A stretch of 26,398 nucleotides of DNA from CAZOSF01 sp964582415 (GTDB lineage: Bacteria; Bacteroidota; Bacteroidia; Flavobacteriales; Flavobacteriaceae), in contig CAZOSF010000031.1 in NCBI GenBank assembly GCA_964582415.1, positions 1-26,398 on the forward strand, given 5' to 3'. The notes beneath the pieces are model-generated. The model saw only the letters and a program-made list of their open reading frames with translations. It was not told where the DNA came from and did no database searches. The position numbers and the translations under genes were made by a program. This document shows positions 14,548-22,042 of the stretch, piece after piece (within the stretch, counting starts at the first letter, position 1; every line of letters begins with the position of its first letter).

Positions 14548-17103
14548 TTATCCACATTTAGAGGACCCACAATCCTTACAAGTTAGGCAGCCTTCCTGAT
14601 ATATCAACTGGGCAGATCCACAGTTTTCACATTTGGCTTTTGTCGCTAGAGTCCCATCGGCTATATAACGCTTCAAAGCACGGGCCACTCCATTCTTCCA
14701 AGTATTAATGGATTCATCGTTGAAATGTAACCCATTGATCAAATCTACTACTTTCTCTACAGGCATTCCCTGGCGAAGCGTACTTGAGATTAACTTGGCA
14801 TAGTTCCAATATTCCGGATTGAATTTATAGGATAATCCTTCGATGGTTGTTTTATAGCCTCGTTTGTTGGCATACCGGAAGTCGTAACGGGAAGTGCCGT
14901 CTTCATTTCTATTTTTGATGATTAACCCATCATTTACCCATCTTGGCAAAAGAATTCCATCTTCGTCATCGGCCAAACCTGTAAAGATTTCATAAGGCTT
15001 GTCATCGATAAGTCCGATGAAAGCAATCCACTTGTCCTTATTATTCTGGAATCGTACAACATCGGCTTCCAAAACTTCAGGACGTTTTGTTGGGAAAGGC
15101 GTTAGGGTATTGGTATCATCTTCTTCTTTCTTTTCATCGGTGGAGATCAATACACCGCTACGACTACCATCACGATAAACGGTCACCCCTTTACAACCCA
15201 CTTTCCAAGCTTCCATATATAAATCCCCAACCAATTCTTCACTCACATCACTTGGCAAATTGATCGTTACGCTGATACTATGATCTACCCATTTTTGGAC
15301 GGCCCCTTGCATACGTACTTTGCTCAACCAATCTACATCATTGGAAGTTGCTTTGTAATAAGGGGATTTTTGTACCAATTCATCCAACTCTTCCTGGCTG
15401 TAATTTTTTTCAGTCGAATAGCCGTTTACTTCCATCCATTGCTTGAATCTGTGGTGGAAGACCACATATTCTTCCCAGGAATCTCCCACTTCATCCACGA
15501 AATCGATACGAACGTTCTTTTCATTGGGGTTTACTTTTCTACGACGTTTGTATACCGGTAAGAAAACTGGTTCAATGCCAGAGGTAGTTTGCGTCATCAA
15601 ACTGGTAGTTCCTGTTGGGGCAATCGTTAATAAGGCAATATTTCTGCGCCCATATTCCACCATATCGAAATATAGTTTTTCGTCTGCCTCACGTAAGCGT
15701 TGAATAAATGGATTGTTCTTTTCACGTTCTGCATCAAATATGGCGAAAGGGCCACGTTCCTTGGCAGTGTAGACAGATGCACGGTAGGCTTCAACAGCAA
15801 TGGTCTTATGGATCATTTCAGAGAACTCATTGCCTTTCTCGCTTCCGTACTGAATTCCCAGGGCGGCTAACATATCTCCCTCAGCCGTAATACCAATTCC
15901 GGTTCTTCGTCCTTCAAGAGCCTTGGTGCGAATATTCATCCACAATTCTCTTTCCACTCGCTTAATCTCTTCCTCTTCCGGATCCGCATCAATTTTCGCT
16001 AAGATGGCATCCACCTTTTCCAATTCGAGATCAATTATATCATCCATAATCCGTTGGGCAGCACCAATATGTTCATTAAAGAGCTCGAAATTGAATTCAG
16101 CCTTGTCAGTAAAAGGGTTCTCTACATAGGAAAACAGGTTGATGGCCAATAAGCGGCAAGAATCATAGGGACACAAAGGGATTTCACCGCATGGGTTGGT
16201 AGAAACGGTTTCATAGCCTAAGTCGGCATAACAATCAGGAACCGATTCACGGCTGATAGTATCCCAAAACAGGATGCCAGGTTCGGCCGATTTCCATGCG
16301 TTATGCACTATTTTTTTCCAAAGTTTAGACGCATCGACTTCTTTCTTATACTTTGGGTCTTCACTGAAAACAGGATATTTCTGAAGATATGTGTCTTTGT
16401 CTCGAACCGCCTTCATAAAGCCGTCATCAATTCGAACGGATACATTGGCACCCGTAACTTTTCCCTGCTCCATTTTAGCATCGATAAAATCTTCTGCGTC
16501 TGGATGATTGATAGAAACGGACAGCATCAAAGCACCTCTTCGTCCATCTTGGGCAACTTCTCGAGTAGAATTGGAATAGCGTTCCATAAAAGGAACAATT
16601 CCCGTTGAGGTAAGTGCCGAATTTTTTACCGGTGAACCTTTCGGACGAATGTGAGAAAGGTCGTGACCAACGCCCCCGCGACGCTTCATCAATTGCACTT
16701 GCTCCTGATCGATTTTCATCACGCCTCCATACGAATCACTATTTCCTTTGTTGCCAATCACAAAACAGTTGGAAAGTGATCCAACTTGAAAAGGATTTCC
16801 AATACCGGCCATAGGACTCCCTTGTGGTACGATGTACTTGAAATCCTTGATGTAATCATACACCTGGTCTTCAGTCAATGGGTTTGGGTAACGCTTTTCG
16901 ATTCGTGCAATCTCCTTTGCAATGCGTCTGTGCATATCGTCTGGAGTTTTTTCATACAAATTTCCCTCGGAATCCTTAAGAGCGTATTTGTTGATCCATA
17001 CCCTTGCAGCCAAATCATCTCCCTTGAAATAATTCAAGGAGGCTTCAAATGCTTCTTCTTGGGTATAGGTCTTCTGACGTTTTTTGGGGGCCTCTAACTG
17101 CAT
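14548..17103 (-). CDS. nrdJ: Adenosylcobalamin-dependent (class II) ribonucleoside-diphosphate reductase
   Basis: This enzyme reduces ribonucleotides to deoxyribonucleotides using a radical made from adenosylcobalamin. The 851-residue length fits the group. The three redox cysteines are visible: Cys113 (SNCF), the thiyl-radical Cys305 in NPCGEIPLCPYDSC (303-316) with Asn303 and Glu307, and Cys316. The spacing of eleven between the last two agrees with class II enzymes. TIAPTGTTSLMTQTTSGIEPVF is the conserved phosphate/substrate-binding loop. The C-terminal 30 residues carry Cys pairs (CENCG, CLTCKDCG, SSKCG) typical of a zinc-ribbon-like redox tail. No class I nrdAB genes are in the window, so it may or may not be the only reductase. 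It is convergent with mdh, and 448 non-coding bases lie before it. Confidence 0.95.
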   Translation of the reverse strand: MQLEAPKKRQKTYTQEEAFEASLNYFKGDDLAARVWINKYALKDSEGNLYEKTPDDMHRRIAKEIARIEKRYPNPLTEDQVYDYIKDFKYIVPQGSPMAGIGNPFQVGSLSNCFVIGNKGNSDSYGGVMKIDQEQVQLMKRRGGVGHDLSHIRPKGSPVKNSALTSTGIVPFMERYSNSTREVAQDGRRGALMLSVSINHPDAEDFIDAKMEQGKVTGANVSVRIDDGFMKAVRDKDTYLQKYPVFSEDPKYKKEVDASKLWKKIVHNAWKSAEPGILFWDTISRESVPDCYADLGYETVSTNPCGEIPLCPYDSCRLLAINLFSYVENPFTDKAEFNFELFNEHIGAAQRIMDDIIDLELEKVDAILAKIDADPEEEEIKRVERELWMNIRTKALEGRRTGIGITAEGDMLAALGIQYGSEKGNEFSEMIHKTIAVEAYRASVYTAKERGPFAIFDAEREKNNPFIQRLREADEKLYFDMVEYGRRNIALLTIAPTGTTSLMTQTTSGIEPVFLPVYKRRRKVNPNEKNVRIDFVDEVGDSWEEYVVFHHRFKQWMEVNGYSTEKNYSQEELDELVQKSPYYKATSNDVDWLSKVRMQGAVQKWVDHSISVTINLPSDVSEELVGDLYMEAWKVGCKGVTVYRDGSRSGVLISTDEKKEEDDTNTLTPFPTKRPEVLEADVVRFQNNKDKWIAFIGLIDDKPYEIFTGLADDEDGILLPRWVNDGLIIKNRNEDGTSRYDFRYANKRGYKTTIEGLSYKFNPEYWNYAKLISSTLRQGMPVEKVVDLINGLHFNDESINTWKNGVARALKRYIADGTLATKAKCENCGSAQLIYQEGCLTCKDCGSSKCG

Positions 17104-17186
17104 AGTCTTCTTAGTTTTTTATTGGATTGATCATTTAGTGGTGTGAATATATAAAAACTATGTGTTTTTAAAGTCCTGTAAAAATT

Positions 17187-17264
17187 AAAAGTTGTCAAAC
17201 GAAAATTGTTAATTAGCTTTAAATCAAATAACTAAGATTTTATCAACAAGCAAAAGTTGACAAA
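17187..17264 (+). repeat. Pair of 13-mers, 65 bases apart
   Basis: AAAAGTTGTCAAA at 17187-17199 and AAAAGTTGACAAA at 17252-17264 differ only in the central base. The core is TTG-N-CAA, itself nearly palindromic. They lie about 85 and 150 bases upstream of the nrdJ ATG. They may be protein-binding sites or chance in an AT-rich spacer. Confidence 0.4.
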
Positions 17265-17488
17265 TTTTTAAAATTATTCAGGAAGCACCCAGAAGTCCTT
17301 ACCATACTTGAATTATGAGTTGTAAGAGTAATTTTCAAGGGTAATTTTTTTAGAAAAGTGGGTATGTTGATGAATAAAAAATAGCGTCTCTAGGAATAGA
17401 TTTTTCGCTTGGGAAAAATGGCAAGATTAGGTGATTGAACAAAGAGAAATTCAGCGATGGATAATTCCTATTATTTAAAAAGAAATTA

Positions 17489-17519
17489 TTGGCTTTTCAT
17501 TCTTGAAAACCTATATTTG
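17489..17519 (+). promoter_or_regulatory. Promoter of secDF
   Basis: TTG at 17489-17491 (as ATTG) and TATATTTG at 17512-17519 are 20 bases apart, a good match to the Bacteroidota consensus. The secDF ATG is 32 bases after the -7 element. Confidence 0.6.
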
Positions 17520-17551
17520 CACGTTTTTAAAATACATATAATACCGATAGA

Positions 17552-20335
17552 ATGCAAAACAAAGGACTTATTACCGTATTTGCGATCCTTTTTGGGCTGG
17601 TGAGTTTGTATCAACTTTCCTTCACCTTTATCGCAAATAAAGTGGAAGATGAAGCGAAAGCCTATGCAACCAGTAAATTTGATGCCACACAACCCGACGA
17701 GCGTTCACGAGCAGAAAGTGAATACTTAGATTCTATTTCCGGCGAGGCCCAATTTTTGGGAATCGATTACCGAACCGCCAAGGATAAAGAATTGAACAAA
17801 GGGTTGGACCTTAAAGGTGGTATCAATGTAATTCTTCAAGTATCCGTTAAGGACATCCTTGCCGGTTTGGCAAACAATACCAAGGATCCAGCTTTTAATC
17901 AAGCACTTGCCGATGCGGATGAATTGCAAAAGAATTCACAGAATACCTACCTCGAGTCTTTCTTCGAAGCTTTTGAAGCCCTACCCGGGGAAAATCGCTT
18001 GGCTTCTCCTGATATCTTTTTCAATAAAGGTCTGGAGGGACAGATTGAAAGCGATATGACCAATGAGCAGGTGAAACCTGTAATCAGTCGTAAGGTTGAT
18101 GAGTCTATCGCTTCAGCATTCGAGGTATTGCGTAAGCGTATTGATAAATTCGGGGTAACACAACCGAATCTTCAGCGTTTGGGAACGTCCGGTCGTATTT
18201 TGGTTGAATTGCCTGGCGCAAAGGATGTAGAACGTGTTAAGAAATTGCTACAAAGTACCGCCCAATTGGAATTCTGGGAAGTGGTAAAAGAAGAACAAAT
18301 TCGTTCTTTCTTCTTTGATGCCGATGCCAAAGTGCAGGAAATTTTGGAAGCTACAAAGTCTAAAACGGAAGTAGCGACCGATTCCACCCAATCAGAAGAG
18401 GATAAAGATATTAGTGAATTATTGGGAGGAGAAGATGTTGAGGTAGATGCTAGTGAGGAAACTGCAAATCCGATTTTATCCAAAGTTTTGCAAACCGTTC
18501 GCGCAAGTAATCCCGGAATCTTCACATTCGCAATTAAGGATACAGCTGAAATCAACAGCTATCTTAGAATGCCTCAAGTAAGAGCTTTGCTAGGACCAGA
18601 GATGCGTTTTACCAAATTCTTGTGGAGTATCCCAGAATACAATACTACCGTCGAGGAAGAGATTACCAGTTTGTATGCCATTAAAGGTAATCGCGATAAC
18701 ACCCCTCAATTGAGTGGTGGTGTTATTGTGGATGCACAGCAGTCATATACTCCTTCTGGACGAGTTTCTGTCACCATGCAAATGAACGGTGTTGGAGCTA
18801 AGATATGGGAAGACATGACCGAATATGCCTTCAATAACCAAACCCAAATTGCGGTGGTGCTTGATGATATTGTGTATTCAGCACCCGGTGTTAGTAATGG
18901 AAAAATTTCCGGTGGTCGATCAGAGATTACGGGAGATTTCACCATCACAGAAGCACAGGATTTAGCAAACGTATTGCGTGCTGGTAAATTACCAGCTTCG
19001 GCAGATATTATCCAGGCTGAAGTAGTAGGTCCGACACTCGGGCATGAAGCCATCAACAGTGGGGTCATCTCCTTCGTTATTGCATTGATTATCGTATTGC
19101 TCTGGATGATTTTCTACTACGGAAAGGCAGGGGCCTTCGCTGATGTTGCCTTGGCGGTGAACATTCTATTTATCTTCGGGATTTTAGCAGGCCTTGGGGC
19201 GGTATTGACATTACCTGGTATTGCGGGTATCGTATTAACCATTGGTATGTCGGTGGATGCCAACGTACTTATCTTCGAACGGATTCGAGAGGAATTGGAT
19301 AAAGGGAAGTCACAGAAGGACGCCATCAATGATGGTTTCAACAACGCGCTTTCTTCGATTTTAGATGCCAACATTACCACCGGTCTTACTGGTTTGATTC
19401 TATTGGTATTCGGAACTGGACCTATCCAAGGATTTGCCACCACATTGCTAATCGGTATCTGTACCTCTTTGTTTACGGCAATCTTTATTACTAGACTGTT
19501 TATCGATAAGTATACACACAACGGAAAACCACTTACGTGTGCCACTAACATCACCAGAAATTGGTTCAAAAATGTGAATATCGATTTCCTAGGGAAACGC
19601 AAGGTAGCTTATATCTTTTCTGGTATCCTATTGGCTATCAGTTTGGGGTCATTGTTTACCAACGGACTAAACCAAGGAATCGACTTTGTGGGAGGTCGTA
19701 CCTATACCGTACGTTTCGACCGTGATGTAAATGCCATAGAAATTCAGAATGACCTGATTGCTGCCTTCGAAAGTGCGGAAGCTAAGACCTATGGTGGAAA
19801 CAATCAGTTGAAAATTTCTACNNNNNNNNNNNNNNNNNNNNNNNNNNNNNNNNNNNNNNNNNNNNNNNNNNNNNNNNNNNNNNNNNNNNNNNNNNNNNNN
19901 NNNNNNNNNNNNNNNNNNNNNGTATTCTCCTTAACATACAAGTTCATGCCCTTTAATATGGAAATCGACCAATCATTTATCGCTGCGATTTTGACGGTAA
20001 TTGGTTATTCCTTGAACGATACGGTGGTTGTTTTCGACCGAATTCGTGAGTACTTCAATGAACACACTACTTGGAAAATGCCAAACATTATCAACAGTGC
20101 ATTGAACAGTACCCTAAGCCGTACATTGAACACCTCATTAACCACTTTGATTGTACTCCTTACCATTTTCATACTTGGGGCACCGTCTTTGAGAGGGTTG
20201 ATTTTTGCCTTAATGGTGGGTATCGTAGTAGGTACATACTCTTCCTTGTTCATCGCAACTCCAGTATTCTTTGATACTGTGAAAAAGAGAGGAATCGATT
20301 TGAGTGATAAGAAAGAAGAAGAGGAAACGGAATAA
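17552..20335 (+). CDS. secDF: Fused protein translocase subunit SecDF (interrupted by assembly gap)
   Basis: SecD and SecF form a membrane complex that uses the proton gradient to pull proteins through SecYEG; here both are one polypeptide, as in many Bacteroidota. SecD begins with a transmembrane helix (about 7-27). After GLDLKGG (84-90) comes a large periplasmic domain, including an acidic insert (about 270-310) that is longer than in enterobacterial SecD. The first membrane block carries SVDANVLIFERIREE (about 567-581). SecF starts around residue 687 with its periplasmic motif GIDFVGG (near 709), and ends with membrane helices containing GYSLNDTVVVFDRIREYF. The reading frame is open, but codons 757-790 are N. 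A terminator follows 28 bases after the stop. ATG is supported by the promoter 32 bases upstream. Confidence 0.96.
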   Translation: MQNKGLITVFAILFGLVSLYQLSFTFIANKVEDEAKAYATSKFDATQPDERSRAESEYLDSISGEAQFLGIDYRTAKDKELNKGLDLKGGINVILQVSVKDILAGLANNTKDPAFNQALADADELQKNSQNTYLESFFEAFEALPGENRLASPDIFFNKGLEGQIESDMTNEQVKPVISRKVDESIASAFEVLRKRIDKFGVTQPNLQRLGTSGRILVELPGAKDVERVKKLLQSTAQLEFWEVVKEEQIRSFFFDADAKVQEILEATKSKTEVATDSTQSEEDKDISELLGGEDVEVDASEETANPILSKVLQTVRASNPGIFTFAIKDTAEINSYLRMPQVRALLGPEMRFTKFLWSIPEYNTTVEEEITSLYAIKGNRDNTPQLSGGVIVDAQQSYTPSGRVSVTMQMNGVGAKIWEDMTEYAFNNQTQIAVVLDDIVYSAPGVSNGKISGGRSEITGDFTITEAQDLANVLRAGKLPASADIIQAEVVGPTLGHEAINSGVISFVIALIIVLLWMIFYYGKAGAFADVALAVNILFIFGILAGLGAVLTLPGIAGIVLTIGMSVDANVLIFERIREELDKGKSQKDAINDGFNNALSSILDANITTGLTGLILLVFGTGPIQGFATTLLIGICTSLFTAIFITRLFIDKYTHNGKPLTCATNITRNWFKNVNIDFLGKRKVAYIFSGILLAISLGSLFTNGLNQGIDFVGGRTYTVRFDRDVNAIEIQNDLIAAFESAEAKTYGGNNQLKISXXXXXXXXXXXXXXXXXXXXXXXXXXXXXXXXXXVFSLTYKFMPFNMEIDQSFIAAILTVIGYSLNDTVVVFDRIREYFNEHTTWKMPNIINSALNSTLSRTLNTSLTTLIVLLTIFILGAPSLRGLIFALMVGIVVGTYSSLFIATPVFFDTVKKRGIDLSDKKEEEETE
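19822..19921. other. Assembly gap of 100 N inside secDF
   Basis: Exactly 100 undetermined bases, the usual placeholder for a scaffold gap of unknown size. The flanking halves lie in the same frame only because 100 N happens to fit with the split codon. The missing part is the end of the SecF periplasmic domain and the first SecF helices after it. From the usual SecDF length of roughly 1000 residues I infer the real gap is nearer 300 bases. Confidence 0.9.
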
Positions 20336-20363
20336 ATTCCTTGTATTAGTAGTTCTATAAATT

Positions 20364-20395
20364 AAAAATCCCGCCATTACGGCGGGATTTTTTTT
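20364..20395. terminator. Bidirectional terminator between secDF and the DUF192 operon
   Basis: ATCCCGCC (20368-20375) pairs with GGCGGGAT (20381-20388) around ATTAC, with A runs before and eight T after. It serves secDF on the plus strand and, with a five-T tail, the folE-DUF192 run on the minus strand. Confidence 0.92.
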
Positions 20396-20414
20396 GATTG
20401 CTTAAACCTAATCC

Positions 20415-20906
20415 TTATTTCAAGCGCTCAAATATAATTTTATCACCTGGTTCCAATTTCCATCTGTCCGTCAATCCTGCGTTCACTTCTAGGACATACT
20501 TGGCAGGAGCTCCCGAAGAAAGTGAGGTCTTGCTAAATGGAACCGTGTTTTGGTGTATGTTGACGATTTCAAAATTTCTGTTTACAAAGATAATGTCCAA
20601 CGGGAATTCTGTGTTTTTCATGTAAAAGCTCTTCATGCTTTCATTGTCGAAAAGAAAGAACATCCCCTGTTCGTCATCCATTCCTTTGCGATACATCAAA
20701 CCTGTTTGGGTTTCATAATCCGATTCCGCAATCTCAATGTCTAAATGGGCAACAAGGGAATCGTTGGAGGCTCGTTTTATAGCAATTTCTGCTTCCTTGG
20801 TAAAAGTAATTTCCTTGGTAAGCACTTTATCTTCCTTTTTTGAATTGCAGGAAGCGAATGTAATCATCAGACCCAATACCAAGGCTGAAATTTTTATTTT
20901 TTTCAT
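20415..20906 (-). CDS. DUF192 family lipoprotein
   Basis: A 163-residue protein of the DUF192 family (PF02643). The N-terminus is a lipoprotein signal (MKKIKISALVLGLMI, lipobox FASC with Cys20). The DUF192 core runs from about residue 50 to 160: ETQTGLMYRKGMDDEQGMFFLF, then YMKNTEFPLDIIFVNRNFEIVNI, and KYVLEVNAGLTDRW near the end. These are the family's usual conserved blocks. Function is unknown. Its ATG overlaps the TGA of lgt (ATGA, 20903-20906), so it is translated coupled to the enzyme that lipidates such proteins. It is the last gene of the folE-cysS-yidD-lgt run and ends 20 bases before the shared terminator. Confidence 0.93.
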   Translation of the reverse strand: MKKIKISALVLGLMITFASCNSKKEDKVLTKEITFTKEAEIAIKRASNDSLVAHLDIEIAESDYETQTGLMYRKGMDDEQGMFFLFDNESMKSFYMKNTEFPLDIIFVNRNFEIVNIHQNTVPFSKTSLSSGAPAKYVLEVNAGLTDRWKLEPGDKIIFERLK

Positions 20907-21772
20907 TGATTATCTATTCTTTTTGGAGAACTATACATCAAGTAGATACCAGCAAGGATAAAAGGAATGCTGAGCCATTGTCCAGTGCTGAGGATATTTC
21001 CCAGTTCCGATTCAAATCCACCCTGACTTTCCTTATAATATTCTACTATAAATCGGACCGTCCATAATAAAATCAGAAAAAGTCCGAAGATATACCCAAG
21101 TTGTTTGCGCTTTTCGGTTTTCCAATAGATGTACCACAGGATTAGAAAAACTACCACATAGCCTACCGCTTCATAGAGCTGGGCCGGATGTCTGGCAAAA
21201 TCTTCACCATTGCTTGCGAAAATCACACCAAAATCTGTTCCTGTCGGGATTCCCACGATTTCTGAATTCATAAAATTCCCAAAACGGACGAAAACACCTC
21301 CTATGGCGACAGGAATAATAATTCGATCGAAAATCCAAAGGATATGTTTATGTAGGATCTTTTTATTGTAAAGAAACATGGCAATGATGATTCCAATTGC
21401 CGCACCATGACTTGCCAATCCTCGGAAACCAGTAAATTCGAAACCTCCTGCAAACTTAAAAGGGAGAAAAACAGAAAAGAAATCTTCCTTAAATAGTTCT
21501 GGTTGATAAAAAATAACGTGACCCAATCGTGCTCCGATTAAAATCGCCAGCACCATATAGATGAATAAGCTGTCCAGCTTCTCTATGGAGACCCCTTCCC
21601 GAACGTATATTTTCTTCATGATGACCCACCCTAACGCAAAGGCAATTACAAACATTAGACTATAGAAAGGAATGGTGTAGAAACCGAGGTCGAGTCCTTC
21701 CGGTGGACTCCAAGTAAAGCTCAGAAAATGCATGAAAATAGGTTTCGTTTGGGTAAAGATAGAAAACCCCAT
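20903..21772 (-). CDS. lgt: Prolipoprotein diacylglyceryl transferase
   Basis: Lgt transfers the diacylglyceryl group from phosphatidylglycerol to the lipobox cysteine of lipoproteins in the inner membrane. The 289-residue frame has about seven membrane helices and the family blocks: GARLGHVIFY (about 80-89), RGLASHGAAIGI with the conserved His, GNFMNSEIVG and RHPAQLYEA. The start is uncertain. The longest frame begins at 21772, but relatives usually start at a sequence like MHFLSFTWSPPEGLDLG, which here is Met14 (21733); I favour Met14, giving 276 residues. A weak TATCTTTA lies 20 bases before that ATG on this strand. It follows yidD, and its stop overlaps the DUF192 start. Confidence 0.95.
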   Translation of the reverse strand: MGFSIFTQTKPIFMHFLSFTWSPPEGLDLGFYTIPFYSLMFVIAFALGWVIMKKIYVREGVSIEKLDSLFIYMVLAILIGARLGHVIFYQPELFKEDFFSVFLPFKFAGGFEFTGFRGLASHGAAIGIIIAMFLYNKKILHKHILWIFDRIIIPVAIGGVFVRFGNFMNSEIVGIPTGTDFGVIFASNGEDFARHPAQLYEAVGYVVVFLILWYIYWKTEKRKQLGYIFGLFLILLWTVRFIVEYYKESQGGFESELGNILSTGQWLSIPFILAGIYLMYSSPKRIDNQ

Positions 21773-21787
21773 GGAGTTTCGTGTTAA

Positions 21788-22033
21788 TTATTTCTTTACA
21801 TTTTTTTCAGATGGAGGAACCGGGTCATACCCTTGTCCACCCCAAGGATGGCAACTGCCAATGCGCTTTATCGCCAACCAGCCCCCTTTACATAGACCAT
21901 GAACTTTCAAGGCCTCTACCGCATAATGAGAACAGGTGGGGGTATAGCGACAGGTAGAGGGGAAAATAGGGGAAATCAGTTTTTGATAGACTCTGATAAG
22001 GAATATAAAAGGGGCTATCAAAATCTGTCTCAC
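21788..22033 (-). CDS. yidD: Membrane protein insertion efficiency factor YidD
   Basis: YidD is a small membrane-associated protein that helps the insertase YidC place proteins in the inner membrane. The 81-residue frame matches the family along its whole length: an amphipathic N-terminus (MRQILIAPFIFLIRVYQKLISP), the motif FPSTCRYTPTCSHYAVEAL with Cys28 and Cys34, GLCKGGWLAIKRIGSCHPWG and GYDPVPP. It lies nine bases after cysS and is followed by lgt, so it is in a run of membrane-biogenesis genes. It is not next to rpmH-rnpA-yidC as in many bacteria. Confidence 0.96.
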   Translation of the reverse strand: MRQILIAPFIFLIRVYQKLISPIFPSTCRYTPTCSHYAVEALKVHGLCKGGWLAIKRIGSCHPWGGQGYDPVPPSEKNVKK

Positions 22034-22042
22034 AACCGAATG

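Larger units (their letters stand above)
17104..17551. other. Long intergenic region between divergent nrdJ and secDF
   Basis: 448 bases, AT-rich, with no plausible gene. It must hold the promoters of nrdJ (minus) and secDF (plus). On the plus side a clear promoter lies at 17489-17519. On the minus side no exact TAnnTTTG was found. A pair of near-identical 13-mers (17187-17199 and 17252-17264) is present. I looked for a cobalamin riboswitch and for an NrdR box before nrdJ and saw neither. The stretch 17300-17470 shows nothing I recognise. Confidence 0.6.

Noticed and set aside
14548..14556. TTATCCACA, identical to the consensus DnaA box
   Set aside because: It is formed by the last codons and stop of nrdJ, occurs once, and has no cluster or AT-rich unwinding region around it. 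Not an origin.
17104..17180. GTGTGAATATATAAAAACTATGTGT as a possible NrdR box
   Set aside because: The two ends are not inverted repeats of each other and do not fit the ACAC...GTGT spacing of NrdR sites.
10245..17248. TTATCAACA (one mismatch to a DnaA box) upstream of both gyrB (10245-10253, minus) and nrdJ (17240-17248, plus)
   Set aside because: The same 9-mer also occurs inside the secDF coding region at 20088-20096, so its presence in AT-rich spacers is not telling.
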